From Chrysoperla carnea (Eukaryota; Arthropoda; Insecta; Neuroptera; Chrysopidae): a DNA stretch of 64,000 bases. The DNA lies in contig NC_058338.1 of NCBI RefSeq assembly GCF_905475395.1, positions 36,896,935 through 36,960,934 on the forward strand, written 5' to 3'. Both the position numbers and the translations under genes were made by a program. Positions 38,270-50,229 of the stretch are shown in pieces; the stretch's first letter is position 1, and each line of letters starts with the position of its first letter. The notes beneath the pieces are model-generated. The model saw only the letters and a list, made by a program, of their open reading frames with translations, ran no database searches and was not told the DNA's origin.

Positions 38270-41200
38270 TTACTGCACTTTATATTTTTTTGGAGTACAT
38301 AATTCATCAATTGTACTCTGGCGTTTCCTTGATTTACCACCACTTCTGTGTACCATCGCATGTGTTGATGAATATTTAATATTCGTAGATTTAACACTTG
38401 GCGTACGTAACGAATAGGGTTTTCTATTATTTTCATCCTCTCGATTAAGTTCTTCATGTAATTTTCTAGCATATTCAAAATCTTTTTGTTCTTGTAATAT
38501 CATTTCTTCCAACTCTTTTTGTTTTAATATAATATCAATTTCTTGTTCTTGATCTTCATCAAATTCAGAGCCATTGAATTTTATTAATCCGGATTTTCGT
38601 TTACCTTTTGACTTTGGTGTTTGATCAATGTCATCGTTATTGTTATTATTTATTGAAAAACAATTATGTAATATATTGGTCAAGTGACAATGATCGTTTG
38701 CTAATGATTTAAAACCAATAAATGGTGATCCAATAGCTGGGCTATTGATTACAGTACTTGAAGGAGTTGGTGATTTTGAATCTAATTCTAGCGGATCTCT
38801 CTCAAAACTAATTCGTTTTAATACTTTTTGAACTTGATATCTTTTATCATTATTGTCATCTTCGTTATTTTCAATTTTATTTGGCGATGTCGATATAAAT
38901 GCGGATACATGTTCATCAGTCTGCATTAGAATATTCGGATTTGGTGACCTAAAATGAAATATAAAAAATATAATGTTAACATTATTTTGTGGTATATTTA
39001 CAAAATTGTGGGTATATATCTAATAGGGAATATTCATGAAATTTAAATTTGGTTCAGATATTTTTCTTTCGTAACTTTAATGACTGGGCATTTCAACTAA
39101 ACCATTATTTTAGTAATTAATATCTTTTTAACCACTTTAAATTAATTAATAAAAGTACAAATTCAGTGAGGGCATTTATAAATTTCTAGAACGGAAATTC
39201 AAATTTTTATACGGACGTGTATGATATTATTTACTTACATTTTATATGGTATTTCATTAAATTATACTATTCTACGGCTTTTTATTAGAAAACTTAATAA
39301 TAACGAGTGTAAATTCTGTGTTAAAAATTCATTTTTTAAAGTGTAAATTATACATTGAACTGTCACCAATTGACAGATCACGTACTTATACGTCATCAAC
39401 AGAGAGCGCCAAAAAACTGCGTTTAAATATCTCAAAATTATAATGTATTTTAAATATTTTTTACAGTTAAATACAGCATTTTTAAGCAGTATTTATATTT
39501 TATACTTTGTTATAACGTTGTAAACAATGAATTAAAAATATAAAAAAAATATATGAATATTCCCTATTATTCGCCTATTTTATTCGTCGGTTTCCTATTA
39601 TTTTATCTAATTATTCGTTCTATCGATTTGCGTTGCCATTTTCAATATATATTTCTCCACCTGCTAGAGGGTTGGTTACCACTCCCTGGTTAAAAGCACC
39701 ACTAGGCACCATCAACTACCAACTTTTGATCTAGAGGGTGAACAAAGCTTGCTCCCAAATTTTCATCAACATCGATGTTATAGGTTAAAATTTAGAGTTT
39801 TCGTATTTTTTTCTCCTCATTTATTGGAGTATTATAAAAAATACTTACTTGACTCTATTATATTCAATTTTATCTTGAACTAAACGTATTGGTGTACTTC
39901 GTATAATTGGACTCTCCATAATGATACCATTCTTATCAGACTTTGGTGGTGTACGTGGTACTAAACTAATTGGTTTGATATGTGTGATCTCTTGATGAAT
40001 GACATCATCATTCTCCTTACTTAAAATTTGTTTCATGTAATCAACACTTTCATTTAATAAATATTGTTTCTTTTCACGTGAAGTTAAACCATTTGAAAAC
40101 ATTTGAAATACGTTTTGACTATTATTATTAAATAAACTTTTGCGCATTGGTGGAGATGCCTTTGGTGTTTGGTGTTTTATTTCAGCACTTTTTACAATAA
40201 ATGTATCCATTGGACCATGTTTTCTATTTTTTGGTGTTATATTATTTTGTGTTAATATTTTTGCTTGTTCTTGTTCCTCTTGTGCTAACTTTCTGGCCAT
40301 TTCTTCATCTTGTTTTAATTTTTCTGCTTCTAATTGTGCTGCAAGTTGTTCTTGTTTTTGTAATTCCAAAATCAGTTCTTTTGATTTTTGCTCCTCTGCT
40401 TCACGTTCACGTCTTAGTTGATCTGTTTCTAAAGCTATTTGCTTTTCATATTCTTGTTTTATTTCACCAGGTGTTGCTAATATTCGTGGTGCTGGAGCTA
40501 TATCTAATAATTAAAAATAAATTTTGATTTTAAAAAAAGTTTCAATCAAAATTTATTAATATTTTTCATCAATATTGATCGATTGTAGGTCATATTGCAA
40601 TGACTCATAATTTGATAAGTTATTCAAAAACAGTTTGATTTTTAGTGTGCAATCGCTTTGTTATACTGGTTTAGGCTTGTTTTCCTATTGTATATATATA
40701 TTACAGTCAAAACTCTTTGGTTGGTCTATAGTAGTTTTTCATGAAAATCATTGGTTAATAGTGCATTTGACTTTAAATTTGCAGTCAAAAGTGGTTTTGA
40801 TTGACGCATCTCGTCGGAATTCAGGTCAAAACAACTAAGTTATTAAAACTCCGTTAAAACAAACCAGCACGAAGAAAAACTCGATGCCAGAACAACTCCG
40901 TTCAAAATAATTCGGTATAAAACAACTCGCGTTAATCCTGCGATTGCGTTTATTCACTGATCTACGGGATGCCCATGCCTTCAATGCGGGTTAAGTTAGC
41001 ACTGATCTGGGTTTTGTTTTTGTCCTTTCCTTGTGATTGGGCTAACTCACCGATCCACGGGTTAGCCGTGTCTTTATTGGGGTTGAGTTGGCGCGGGTTT
41101 TCGAGTTTTATTGGATTTTTAATTTATTCTGTCAATTTACGGCTTGGCTATGCCTAATACAAAGAAAAAGTAACAAGTACTTAAAAAATTGATAGTAAAT

Positions 41201-42310
41201 TATCTTTAATTAATTTTTTAACAGCAATTTCGAAAAATCAGTTACATTATTGAAAGCTGCGGCTATATAAGGGCTTACAAAATGAGCTTATTTGACGGTA
41301 ATTTATTAAATCGGCTGTCAACTGTTTTTTCTAAGATATACAGGACATAAATATCACGGGAAATAAATCAAATTAGCGCTTCCACATCTCGGAATTTGAT
41401 TCGAATTGTCTTGACTTTGTCTATCTTTGATTTCTGGATGAAAGTACAAATTGTTCGCATTTAAATAATGTACTTTTAAGAAGAAGGAAGAGCATGTTAA
41501 CATTTTTTTATTAAAAAAATTTTAATTCTTTAATCCACAGATTCAATTTTTTAGAGCAGAGAGTTCTGTATTGAAGAATTTCGGAAATGCAGCCCCGACT
41601 ACAAGTTTCTGTAAAAATTAATGCCTCCATTGAACAAGTTAAATCGATCAGTGACACGAAATAGTTAAATGTTCATATAACGTTGATGAAGCCTCTTTAA
41701 ATACATCCAATCATTAAAATATTCTTTAGTTACCTTATTTTCAAAGTTTAAAAGTTTTCTCGAATATTAATTTAGATTTTTATTGTCAATTTTTTTAATT
41801 CTTTGTCCTTGTAATTTATTAGTTCAAAATAACTAACTTATTTCGCTTTTATATATTCAAGACTGACTCAAAACAATAAACAAATTGCAAAATCAACATT
41901 TTTTTTAAGGTAAATACTGTAATAAACAACAGAAATAAAATTTTTGTTTAGGGTTATGTTTACTTACTATTTTCAAAACAATCATCATTTCCTTTTAATT
42001 TCGTATCGATATATGTTGGATATTTATTTTGTATAATTTCCCATAGTGCGGTGTTCACTAAATTTGATTCTTTTCGTGCTTGCCGTAACCATGAACTGAT
42101 TCTTGTTCGACATAATGGACATACTAGTGCAGCATTATTGACAGTTCCATTGAAACATGCTAAACAAAAATTATGGCCACACGGTAAAGTAACTGGTTCA
42201 ATTAATACACTTCGACATACTGGACATAATGCACTTTCAAAAGTTATTTGATTTTCGTTAATTATTGGATTAAACAATTTTACATTTGCCCGTCGTTTCT
42301 TGGGCGCCAT
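38270..42310 (-). CDS. RNF168: RNF168-like RING-type E3 ubiquitin ligase
   Basis: Three minus-strand exons join in phase: 42310-41968, 40503-39849 and 38948-38270, giving 558 residues (human RNF168 has 571). The RING finger is complete: Cys29, Cys32, Cys44, His46, Cys49, Cys52, Cys64, Cys67, with EPVTLPCGHNFCLACF and CPLCRTRISSWLR. Next comes a module matching the first ubiquitin-dependent reader: an LR-motif-like PAPRILATPGEIKQEYEKQI (about 119-137), an acidic UMI-like helix (about 145-162), and MIU1 with DEEMARKLA (about 180-188). A second MIU, with DFEYARKLHEEL (about 489-500), is followed by an LR-type motif with YSLR (about 511-514). In vertebrates this protein ubiquitinates H2A K13/K15 at DNA breaks. 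The middle is Ser/Thr-Pro-rich and probably disordered. RNF169-like ancestry cannot be excluded, since the two vertebrate genes are paralogues. Confidence 0.88.
38949..39848. other. RNF168-like intron 2
   Basis: 900 nt between exon 2 (phase 2 donor at 39848) and exon 3. AT-rich, with no coding content seen. Confidence 0.5.
40930..41160. repeat. Minisatellite-like units (inverted copy) in RNF168-like intron 1
   Basis: ACTGATCTACGGGATGCCCATGCC..., and then CACCGATCCACGGGTTAGCC, read on the minus strand as the unit seen at 6629-6782 (GTGCTAAC..., GGCATGG, GTAGATCAGT). At least two units are present. They are somewhat GC-richer than their surroundings. Confidence 0.6.
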
Positions 42311-43518
42311 GTTTCACTTTAGTTTTAAATTAGCGCCACTTTACTACTGTCTAATTTATAATACAATTGCGCATGCGTTAATTATTTAATAGTTTTCTAT
42401 GATTTACCTGAAAGAAATTTTAGTAACGGAAAACCGAAAAATTAAATTTTTTTTACTCTTCGTGCATAATGAATGAAATAGACAAATTATGACAAAAAAA
42501 AATTGAAATAAAATTTTTTATGACTCATTTCAATCATTAGTATTAATTAGTACCGGAGCTGTGTTACAGAAGATATATGGTTATTTCTGAAAGTTTCCCC
42601 GTGGATATTAGGTGCACGCTAAAAAATATGATCTGGCCACAGCTCATTCTACCGACTTTTAGTCGAAATCTTGACCACGTATGTACAAAGTCTAAAGTGT
42701 AGGTTACAAAAATTTATCAGGTTTCCGTCGGACAATGGCAAAAAAACGTTAAATAATCATATAAATCGAATATGTCTTCCAGTTCCGACTGTTTCAAGTG
42801 ATCCGGTGCTAGTACGAATAGTTCAAATTAAAGAAAAAACCCGTTTTCTGCATATGAAAATTGGTTGATATTTTGATCACGGGGATAGAAAAATGGGGGA
42901 CTATTTGGCATTAAGTGCACCATCAAGACGATTTTTGATAGAGGCTATAATAGCGCGTTTCGGTTTTTGATTAATTAAGCCTGTGCTAATATAAATATTC
43001 TGTTATTTTAATTTACTCAGGAAATCACAATTTTATAACATGATTTTGTGCTTATCAGTTTATCTAATATAAATTTATGATTGCTGATAAAAGTTTACAA
43101 AATGTGTAATAAATCGCATGTACTATAGGATTTTTTAAAATTCTTATCATCATAGTCTAAATAAATCGATGCAATTTTAGTTCATTATATCTTTCAATAT
43201 TCAATAAGTATTTTTATAATGATATAATATAGTACAATTAAAGATCTTACAAATTAAGGGAAAAACAATAAATTGTTCATGTAAAAGTTAAGGTAACTTA
43301 AAAAAATAATAAATAGGCAACTTGTATTACGTTAATGTTATACGTCCATAAGATTAGTATAGAACGAACTATACAGAATATTATTAAAGTGATGTATTTT
43401 ACCATTATTTATAAGTAAAATTATTGGAAAATTATCTGAAAATGTAATGACGCAGACAAAATAGATATAAACGTTGTACAATGTGTGATATAATGCTGTT
43501 TACCGTATAATCTTCATT

Positions 43519-43985
43519 ATACCATGTATACCTATATGAAATATATCAAGGTATACTAGGTTTAGTCCCCAGTAACGCGTAAAAAAAATTGATACTACAA
43601 GCGAAATTTTGATATCGGTGTTCACAAAATCCATTTCCGGTTGTCCGGTTGTCCGGTTGAAAATCTTGTAAACCGTTAAAGATAGAGCAAATAATTAAAT
43701 GTAAAAAAGGTTGACCAAGACCCAATTGACCTATGTTGCTCATTTACGAACTCGACCTCACTTTTTATGTCCTGAGCACGCTTTAAAAATTTCAGCTTGG
43801 TCTCCTTTTTTGTTTTTGAATTATTGTGTTGACAGACAGACGGACAGACAACCGCAAATAGACTAATTAGGTGATTTTATGAACACCTATACCAAAATTT
43901 TGTTCGTAGCGTCAATTTTTTTAAGCGTTACAAACTTGAGACTAAACTTCGCATACCTTGATATATTTCATATATACATGGTATA
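43519..43985. repeat. Head-to-head composite of dispersed repeat family A
   Basis: The left end ATACCATGTATACC...ATATATCAAGGTATAC is the inverse of the right end ATACCTTGATATATTTC...ACATGGTAT. The left about 140 nt reads as an inverted fragment; the right about 325 nt is a direct copy with GCTCATTTACGAACTCGACC, GACAGACGGACAGACAACCG and CTAATTAGGTGATTTTATGA. Confidence 0.7.
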
Positions 43986-44080
43986 AAAACCTTATGGCTA
44001 AAACACGCTTCAGAAAGAAACACATTTATAAATCATATAACACACATATTATTTTTATTATTAATCATTAAAAAAATATA

Positions 44081-44600
44081 ACAAGTAAAAACAAACAATT
44101 GATTGAGTTAATTGTTGAAATACCCTGTATAGTAATATCAATGTTTGCATTATTTTTAATAAATTTAGAAAAGTTTAAAAAACCAACACAATTATTACGG
44201 TCGAATGTGATTTCTTAAATAGTTTTACAAGACTACTAGTAGAAGCTACCTGCAAATTTTCAACTCTCTATCTATAATAGTTTTGGAGAAAATGAACATC
44301 AAAGTTTTGTCCTACTTTTGTCCTTGATGTTTACCAAAATCCAGTTGACCTATGTTGCTCATTTACGAACTCGACCTCACTTTTTACGTCCTGAGCACGC
44401 AACAAAAATTTCAGCTTGATATCTTTTTCGTTTTTGAGTTCTCGCGATCACGGATGGACAGACAGACAGAAGGACGTAGGTGATTTTATGAATGTCTATA
44501 CCAAAGTTCTTTTCGTATCATCAATATTTCTAAGAGTTACTAATTTAGGACTAAAATTAATATACCTTGATATATATTACATATATATAAGGTATAATAA
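44081..44600 (+). repeat. Dispersed repeat family A, near full-length copy
   Basis: It starts ACAAGTAAAAACAAACAATT, with GAGTTAATTGTTGAAATACC and CTGTATAG, and runs through GCTCATTTACGAACTCGACC to CCTTGATATATATTACATAT. Same order as the copy at 61288-61865. It has no coding capacity. Confidence 0.7.
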
Positions 44601-44924
44601 TCATGTGATAATAAAAATGATAATAATAAAACTGTTAACTATAAATAGATAGACATAGTGGAATAAGCAATCTAAAAATATGCATTATTTCGGAATAATT
44701 AAGGAGAGCATTTATTTTTCTAAAACCTTTTATATCATATTAACATAGCTTAAGATAGTTTTACTTAGTAATGTACTTTTTTGCTTATTGATGAAAAAAA
44801 TGTGTTCCAGAGTTCCAGTATTTAATACTATAAGAATACTTTTCAAATCAAAATTAAAAAAAAGAGAAAACAAACAATTGACTGAGTTAATTCTTGAAAT
44901 CCCGTGTATAGACACTGTTGATTA

Positions 44925-45560
44925 CGCAATCGTTTGTTTTTTTACATCATGTAAGTAAAGAAAGATAGCCACTCTTACACACAAAGTAATAAGAGTATCT
45001 TTTTTTCTGACTTCCTTAGTGGTCATGGTATATGCTATAGACAAACAGACACATATATAATACTAGCTGTTACCCGCCCGCTTTGCGTGGCGTAAAATAT
45101 ACCCGCTTTGCTGGGCAACATCCCCACTTGCACCCCTCCCTCCACATTTCCTTGCGTTGGATAACAGTTTTGTAATGTACACGTCATGCTCTTTTATTTG
45201 ATACCCCACTTAGGTATATTTGTAAATATTCGATATTTCCTTCCCACTTTCTCGCTACAACTTTCTACCCACCGAAGGTAAAAAAAATTTCTAAATGTAA
45301 TTTAAAACATTCTGACCAAGTTTTGAACTATTAAAAGCCATAATTTAAAAATATGAATTTTTTAGTCATGAACACCCCCGCAACCCCCCTTGTGGGTAGA
45401 ATTTCGTAAAATCCGTTCTTAGCTGACCTCTACTTGGCAAAAGGAATATTCCTGCCAAATTTCAAGTCTCTAGGTCTTATAGTTCCAGAGATATCGTGAT
45501 GAGTGACTATCTATCTATATCTATAGAAAGTCTCCTATATATATAAGATTTGTAACGTAT
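44925..45560. repeat. Dispersed repeat family B
   Basis: It begins CACTGTTGATTACGCAATCG, GTAAGTAAAGAAAG and TAGCCACTCTTACACAC, which recur at 48300-48365 and, in part, at 6515-6560. It continues with CTAGCTGTTACCCGCCCGCT, a GC-richer stretch, and GAGATATCGTGATGAGTGA near 45488. It is probably a non-autonomous transposable element; class undetermined. Confidence 0.55.
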
Positions 45561-45879
45561 AAATTTAAAATATATACAATACCTGTATACATACTAAATA
45601 CGGTTTCTAACCTAATTTGCTCCTTCGCGAGCTTTAATAAAATTGTTTAAAATTTAGAAAAAATGAAAACGTTATCCCGAAAAATGATTTTATACTGTAT
45701 AAAATAACCATTATTCATTCATATTTATTTTAGGTGAAATATGTAGGATAATAAAATATCTTTTTTTTCAATTTTTCTAGTTTAATTATTATTATTCAAT
45801 ATTATACTTACCTTTATCTTTTATCCTTTACATCGATTTCAGGAATATCAAATAGAACCTACATTTTTAATAATATTAC

Positions 45880-45955
45880 TACATATTACTACAATTAACA
45901 TATTACTATAATTAAGATATTATTACAATTAACATATTACTACAATTATTCATGT
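45880..45955. repeat. Short tandem array, 17-19-nt unit
   Basis: About four degenerate copies of ACATATTACTACAATTA follow one another, with small variants (ACTATAATTAAG, ATTATTACAATTA). Confidence 0.6.
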
Positions 45956-46073
45956 TTAATGAAAAAGAGTCAGTAAAAGCAAAATAAATACTAAGTTTCA
46001 GAAAACAAGTTTATTAAAAAAATATGAATAAAAGGTATGTGTATATTACATTATTGAGATATATAATATCTCA

Positions 46074-46158
46074 AAGGTGGAATGGTGGTTAGCCCGGTCG
46101 CCTCCGGATAAAGAGCACCTGGGTTCGTATCTAGTAGTGTTCAGATCAATTTTTTTTT
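46074..46158 (+). repeat. tRNA-derived SINE-like head
   Basis: GGTGGAATGGTGGTTAGCCC resembles a Pol III A box and its flank, and GGGTTCGTATC (46121-46131) a B box. Spacing is tRNA-like. A T-run at 46151-46158 follows. No acceptor stem pairs well, so a functional tRNA is unlikely. Confidence 0.5.
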
Positions 46159-46344
46159 AAAGAAGTAATTATGCCGAGAGAAAGTCGTTTTTTTAGAAAA
46201 TTGTTATAAGAACTAAAAGCGACAAATAAGCAAGAGAGCTAGGTATATTTTATGTTATTTTAATTCCCACCGCCTGGCAGAAGAGTGATTTATGATATAA
46301 GTAGGAAAGTGGGACTAACATAATTAATTTTTTTTTGTGTGTGA

Positions 46345-46704
46345 AATAACATGTTCTCCTATTACAAAATCTTATAAAAATTCATTTAACAAGAATAAAT
46401 TTTAGCATGTACAAAGTACAACAAAAAGCAAGCAAAATAAGTATTTTTTTAATATTTTGTAATAGGCGAATATGTTATAAAAAAGTGGGATAAAGTTATA
46501 ACATGCTCTCCTGTTACAAAATTTCAAATTTCAGTCTTAACGAGCGATTTTTTAATTTTATGAATACAAACAAATATTAATATTTTGTAATAGGAGAATA
46601 TGAGTGAGATAAACTATATGACATTTTCTCTTATTAAAAACTTTCATATAAATAACCAAGGTATTATTGTACATATTTTTAATATTTTGTAACAGGAGAA
46701 CATG
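46345..46704. repeat. Array of six alternating inverted motifs
   Basis: Motif ATAACATGTTCTCCTATTAC (plus AAAAT) at 46345-46370, 46498-46522 and, degenerate, 46619-46640 alternates with its reverse complement ATTTTGTAATAGGAGAATAT at 46451-46477, 46579-46602 and 46681-46704. This yields three nested or successive hairpin pairs in about 360 nt. Confidence 0.7.
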
Positions 46705-46848
46705 ATAGGATAGAACAAATAAAACAAACTTTAAAATATGTAACAAAGATTCTTCTTTTCGTATTCAAGATTAACGTCTGATTCGAACTTTTTGCGTTAT
46801 TTTGGAACACGTTTATAAAGCACTTTCTTATAAATACTGCTAACTAAA

Positions 46849-47100
46849 CCATAGAGATATGAAGATAGCGAACGCTAGCCTGTAAGTGGATGCGATATGC
46901 GAAGCGAGAGAGGAGACTGCCAGTAAGTTCCTCTGTGTCCTTGTCTAATACATATACTTATACTTACTAATACAAATAATAATTATTAAATACATATGAT
47001 TATGACAAGGACAAAGGGGAACTTACTGACAGTCTTCTCTCTCATTCACCATATCGCATCCCCTTTACAGGCTAGCAGATCCCCCACGTTCTCTATGTAT
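46849..47100. repeat. Foldback element with about 100-nt arms
   Basis: GCTAGCCTGTAAGTGGATGC, GATATGCG, AGTAAGTTCC and GTGTCCTTGTC on the left (46869-46950) pair with GACAAGGACAAAGGGGAACT, CATATCGCATCCCC and TTACAGGCTAGC on the right (46995-47085). Outer ends CATAGAGAT and CTCTATGTAT also match. The loop is AT-rich. Confidence 0.75.
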
Positions 47101-48409
47101 AACTATTTTAACTAAACAGGTAGGGTACAATAGGTTAATTATTAATTATTATGATGTTACAAGTAATTTTTGGTTTTCTTTCTTTGATAACATACAAGTT
47201 TTTGTTCGCGTTTTCCTCGGATGCTTTTTATGTTCTTTAAACATAATATAGTATAACATAGTATAAAAATTTTATGTTCTTTAAATCGGTAATATAACAA
47301 TTTTGCTAATATAGTTTCAGATAAGCTCGCAATTAAAGTTTTGGTGGGCAGAATAGCCTCAAAATTCTTATGTTAGGCCCTCGTTACGGATGTAAACTTT
47401 TTTATTGGATTTAAAAAAAATAAGAAAAGAGATTGGTGAGATAAGTAATCGGTTTTAAATGATTGTAGTAATAATTATTAAATATTGTTACATAAATAGT
47501 AACGGGTAATTTTTAATAATTGAAGTTATATATGATATAACAACAACAGATTGGATCACTCAATTAAAAAGCTGAATTTCTTTCAGCATTATATTTTGTA
47601 ATCTCACTGTACAAGTATTTTGATGTATTTTATTTAGAAGCTAACAGTTTAATCCAGTCATTATATAAAAAAAATAGGGGGTAGCTAGAAAGTATTAAGG
47701 TGTATGAAATTTTTACAGGCTATTTGCGGGTACTCTAGGATGTGTATCCTAAGTTTTCGACCAAAAGAACCCTGTGCTAACTTGAGAGGAGGCCAAAAAT
47801 CCCAAATTTTTCGGACTTCTTCCAGTTTTTGGCTTATATCTCGTTACTTAAGCTCATTATAAAGTTGTAGGACATTAAACTTGCTAAAATTTGGTATGTA
47901 AAACGAATTTCTAGATTCAATACTAACCGAGATACAGCCGATCAAAGTAAGACCAAGAAGTTTCTCGAAATGTAAAAAAGTAGCCGAAAATGAAGGTTTT
48001 GGCCCTATCTTATATATTATTACTATAGCAAGTTTTTTTCTGTTCTACTCTTATCTTTCTTATTCCTTTATCAAATTCCATGATTCACCCCTCATTTTCA
48101 AGCTTTTGATGTCTAGGTTTGACGAAAAATATACTCACGGTCTAAAAATGCACCGCTTAGGAAAAAACACGCAAATAATTTGAACGAAAATATATAATAA
48201 ATTTAAATAATTTATTTATAAGTTTATTAGGCAAACATATTAACATTAACGAGCTAGTAATTTATTACCATCGTTTCCATAAGAAGTACCATGTATAGAC
48301 AGTGTTGATTACGCAATAGTTTGTTTTTTACGTCATGTAAGTAAAGAAAGGTAGCCACTCTTAGATACCCACACACAAGTACATGTCACATACACGCACA
48401 ACTTTTATT

Positions 48410-48677
48410 TTTGTATAAAAAACGAACTCATTTACGAACTCGACCTCACTTTTTTACGTTTTGAGCACGCTATAAAAATGTCAGCTTGATACATATTTCT
48501 ATTCGTTTTTGAGTTAATGTGTTCACAGACAAACAGACGGACAAACAACCGAAAATGGACTAATTAGGTGATTTTATGAATACCAATATTTTGTTTGTAG
48601 CATCAATATTTTTAAGCGTTACAAACTTGGGACTAAACTTAGTATACCTTAATATATTTTATACATACATGGTATAA
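48410..48677 (+). repeat. Dispersed repeat family A, 3' fragment
   Basis: It carries CTCATTTACGAACTCGACCT, ACAGACGGACAAACAACCG, CTAATTAGGTGATTTTATGA and AGTATACCTTAATATATTTT, ending at ACATGGTATAA. Family B sequence lies immediately upstream (48300-48365). Confidence 0.65.
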
Positions 48678-49724
48678 AAATGAACAACTGGATAATATAC
48701 TAGATAGGATAATATCTATATATACTATATAAGACTGATATTTTATTCCTGACGCAACCATCTCGGTCAGATTTTGCTTACATGAACTATTTATAAATTA
48801 TGATTTCCTTAAATACATAAAATCTCTTAAGAAATGTGTCTAAACAATTGCAATTTCCATCCAAAAATAAACTTATATATAAAATAGATTCTTAGCTTGC
48901 AAAAAAAAAAAATTGCATAAACATCGAAGATAGATGGAGGAGTGTGTAGTACCTAGAATCACAATTTACATTTATGTATATGTTTTTAATAAAAAATCAC
49001 TACCACCGATTGTATTTAGAGGCATTCCCTTCAACATGTAACCTTTACAGTTCATTCTAGAAAATAATATCAAAGAACATTAATCTTCTCAAGTCCAACT
49101 GCTTTTTTGATTGACTCAGAGTGAATAGGACTTCGTCTTTACCATTTATGCTACGCTAGTATATGCATGTTAAGCCATACAACTTACCTATAATCATTGA
49201 TCAGTAGTACAGTACGTTACTACACTATATCACTGAACGTTTTGCTTTTGTTTCATATTTTTCGGTATGTTTAAAATTGAAGTATATTGCAATAAAATAC
49301 TTACCAATGCGTGATTTGGGTAGAAAAATATTTAAAGAAAAAAACATAATGATCTATTTGTTAATCAATAAGCAGTAAACTTTAAATTCTCATCATACTT
49401 GTCAATCACTTTGTGTAAGCTCTTAAACATTTGAAGAAGGCCAAATCTCTGAGTAGACTAACAATAAAAAATGCGAATTGTTGCTTCTCTAGATTGCAGA
49501 ATTGGGCTATAGCTCAAGAGCAGTAAACACGAAAAGAACAAAAATTGTTGCCCTTTACAACAATTGTTGTTATTTAACACATAGAAATATTTTTTAAGAA
49601 ACTGAAGATCTAAGGTACATTATTCATGAGGTACAAGTTTTTACCCTACAATAATAATAATTGTATTGTACAAATGTATTTGAGACCCACTCTGCCCACA
49701 TCACTTAAGTCCCACATCTCAATC

Positions 49725-49791
49725 AACGTGACTGTTTATACCATGTGATTAATATAACCAATCGTAATCAAGACTACATACAAGTCACGTT
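49725..49791. promoter_or_regulatory. Two E'-box-like elements upstream of cry2
   Basis: AACGTG (49725-49730) and CACGTT (49786-49791) are the same CLOCK:CYCLE-type E'-box sequence in opposite orientation, 60 nt apart and about 440-500 nt before the cry2 start. A CATGTG lies between them (49742-49747). Hexamers are common by chance, so this is only suggestive. Confidence 0.3.
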
Positions 49792-50229
49792 GTGTTTGTC
49801 GTGTTTTACTCACAGAGAATATCATAGAATGTTTAGTTGAAACAATTTTACAAGTTTACATACACTTCGTTGTTTAATACTTCCATACAATTTTTAAAAA
49901 ATAATGTGATAACTTCATAATTTAAATACATTTAAATTTTTATAAAACATCGTGTTTTTTGTTTGTGATTTTGTTTATAAATCGAAATGTAATCAAAATA
50001 TTGTCTTAGGTATTTTTCTAATAAAAATATTTTGTATACCATAAAACAAATAGTTATATTTTTTAAATAAAGTGTATTATATTGTGTACACATCTTATAT
50101 TACTTTTAAATAAAAAGTTCTCTTAATTAATATTTTTATTGTATGAACAGTCTATTTATGACAAAAATTAATATTAAAAATTCGGCAGCATTTTGTAGTG
50201 TTGAATATTATGAGGGTACTTGGAGAGCT

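Larger units (their letters stand above)
42311..50142. other. 7.8-kb repeat-rich intergenic region, RNF168-like to cry2
   Basis: The two genes are divergent here, so both promoters lie inside. I found no exon. Most recognisable content is repetitive: family A copies at 43519-43985, 44081-44600, 44870-44925 and 48410-48677; family B at 44925-45560 and 48300-48365; a short tandem array at 45880-45955; a SINE-like head at 46074-46158; alternating inverted motifs at 46345-46704; and a foldback element at 46849-47100. 47690-48130 looks like a degenerate repeat but I could not find a partner. Confidence 0.5.

Noticed and set aside
40140-40527. Two overlapping open frames on the plus strand (93 and 108 codons)
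   Set aside because: They lie antisense to the charged coiled-coil exon of the RNF168-like gene; their Cys/Leu/Phe-rich content is the mirror of Glu/Lys/Gln codons.
46074-46145. A functional tRNA gene
   Set aside because: A and B boxes are present, but acceptor and anticodon stems do not pair convincingly.
45880-46704. CRISPR array, suggested by spaced short repeats
   Set aside because: The genome is eukaryotic; repeats alternate in orientation and spacers are irregular and AT-rich.
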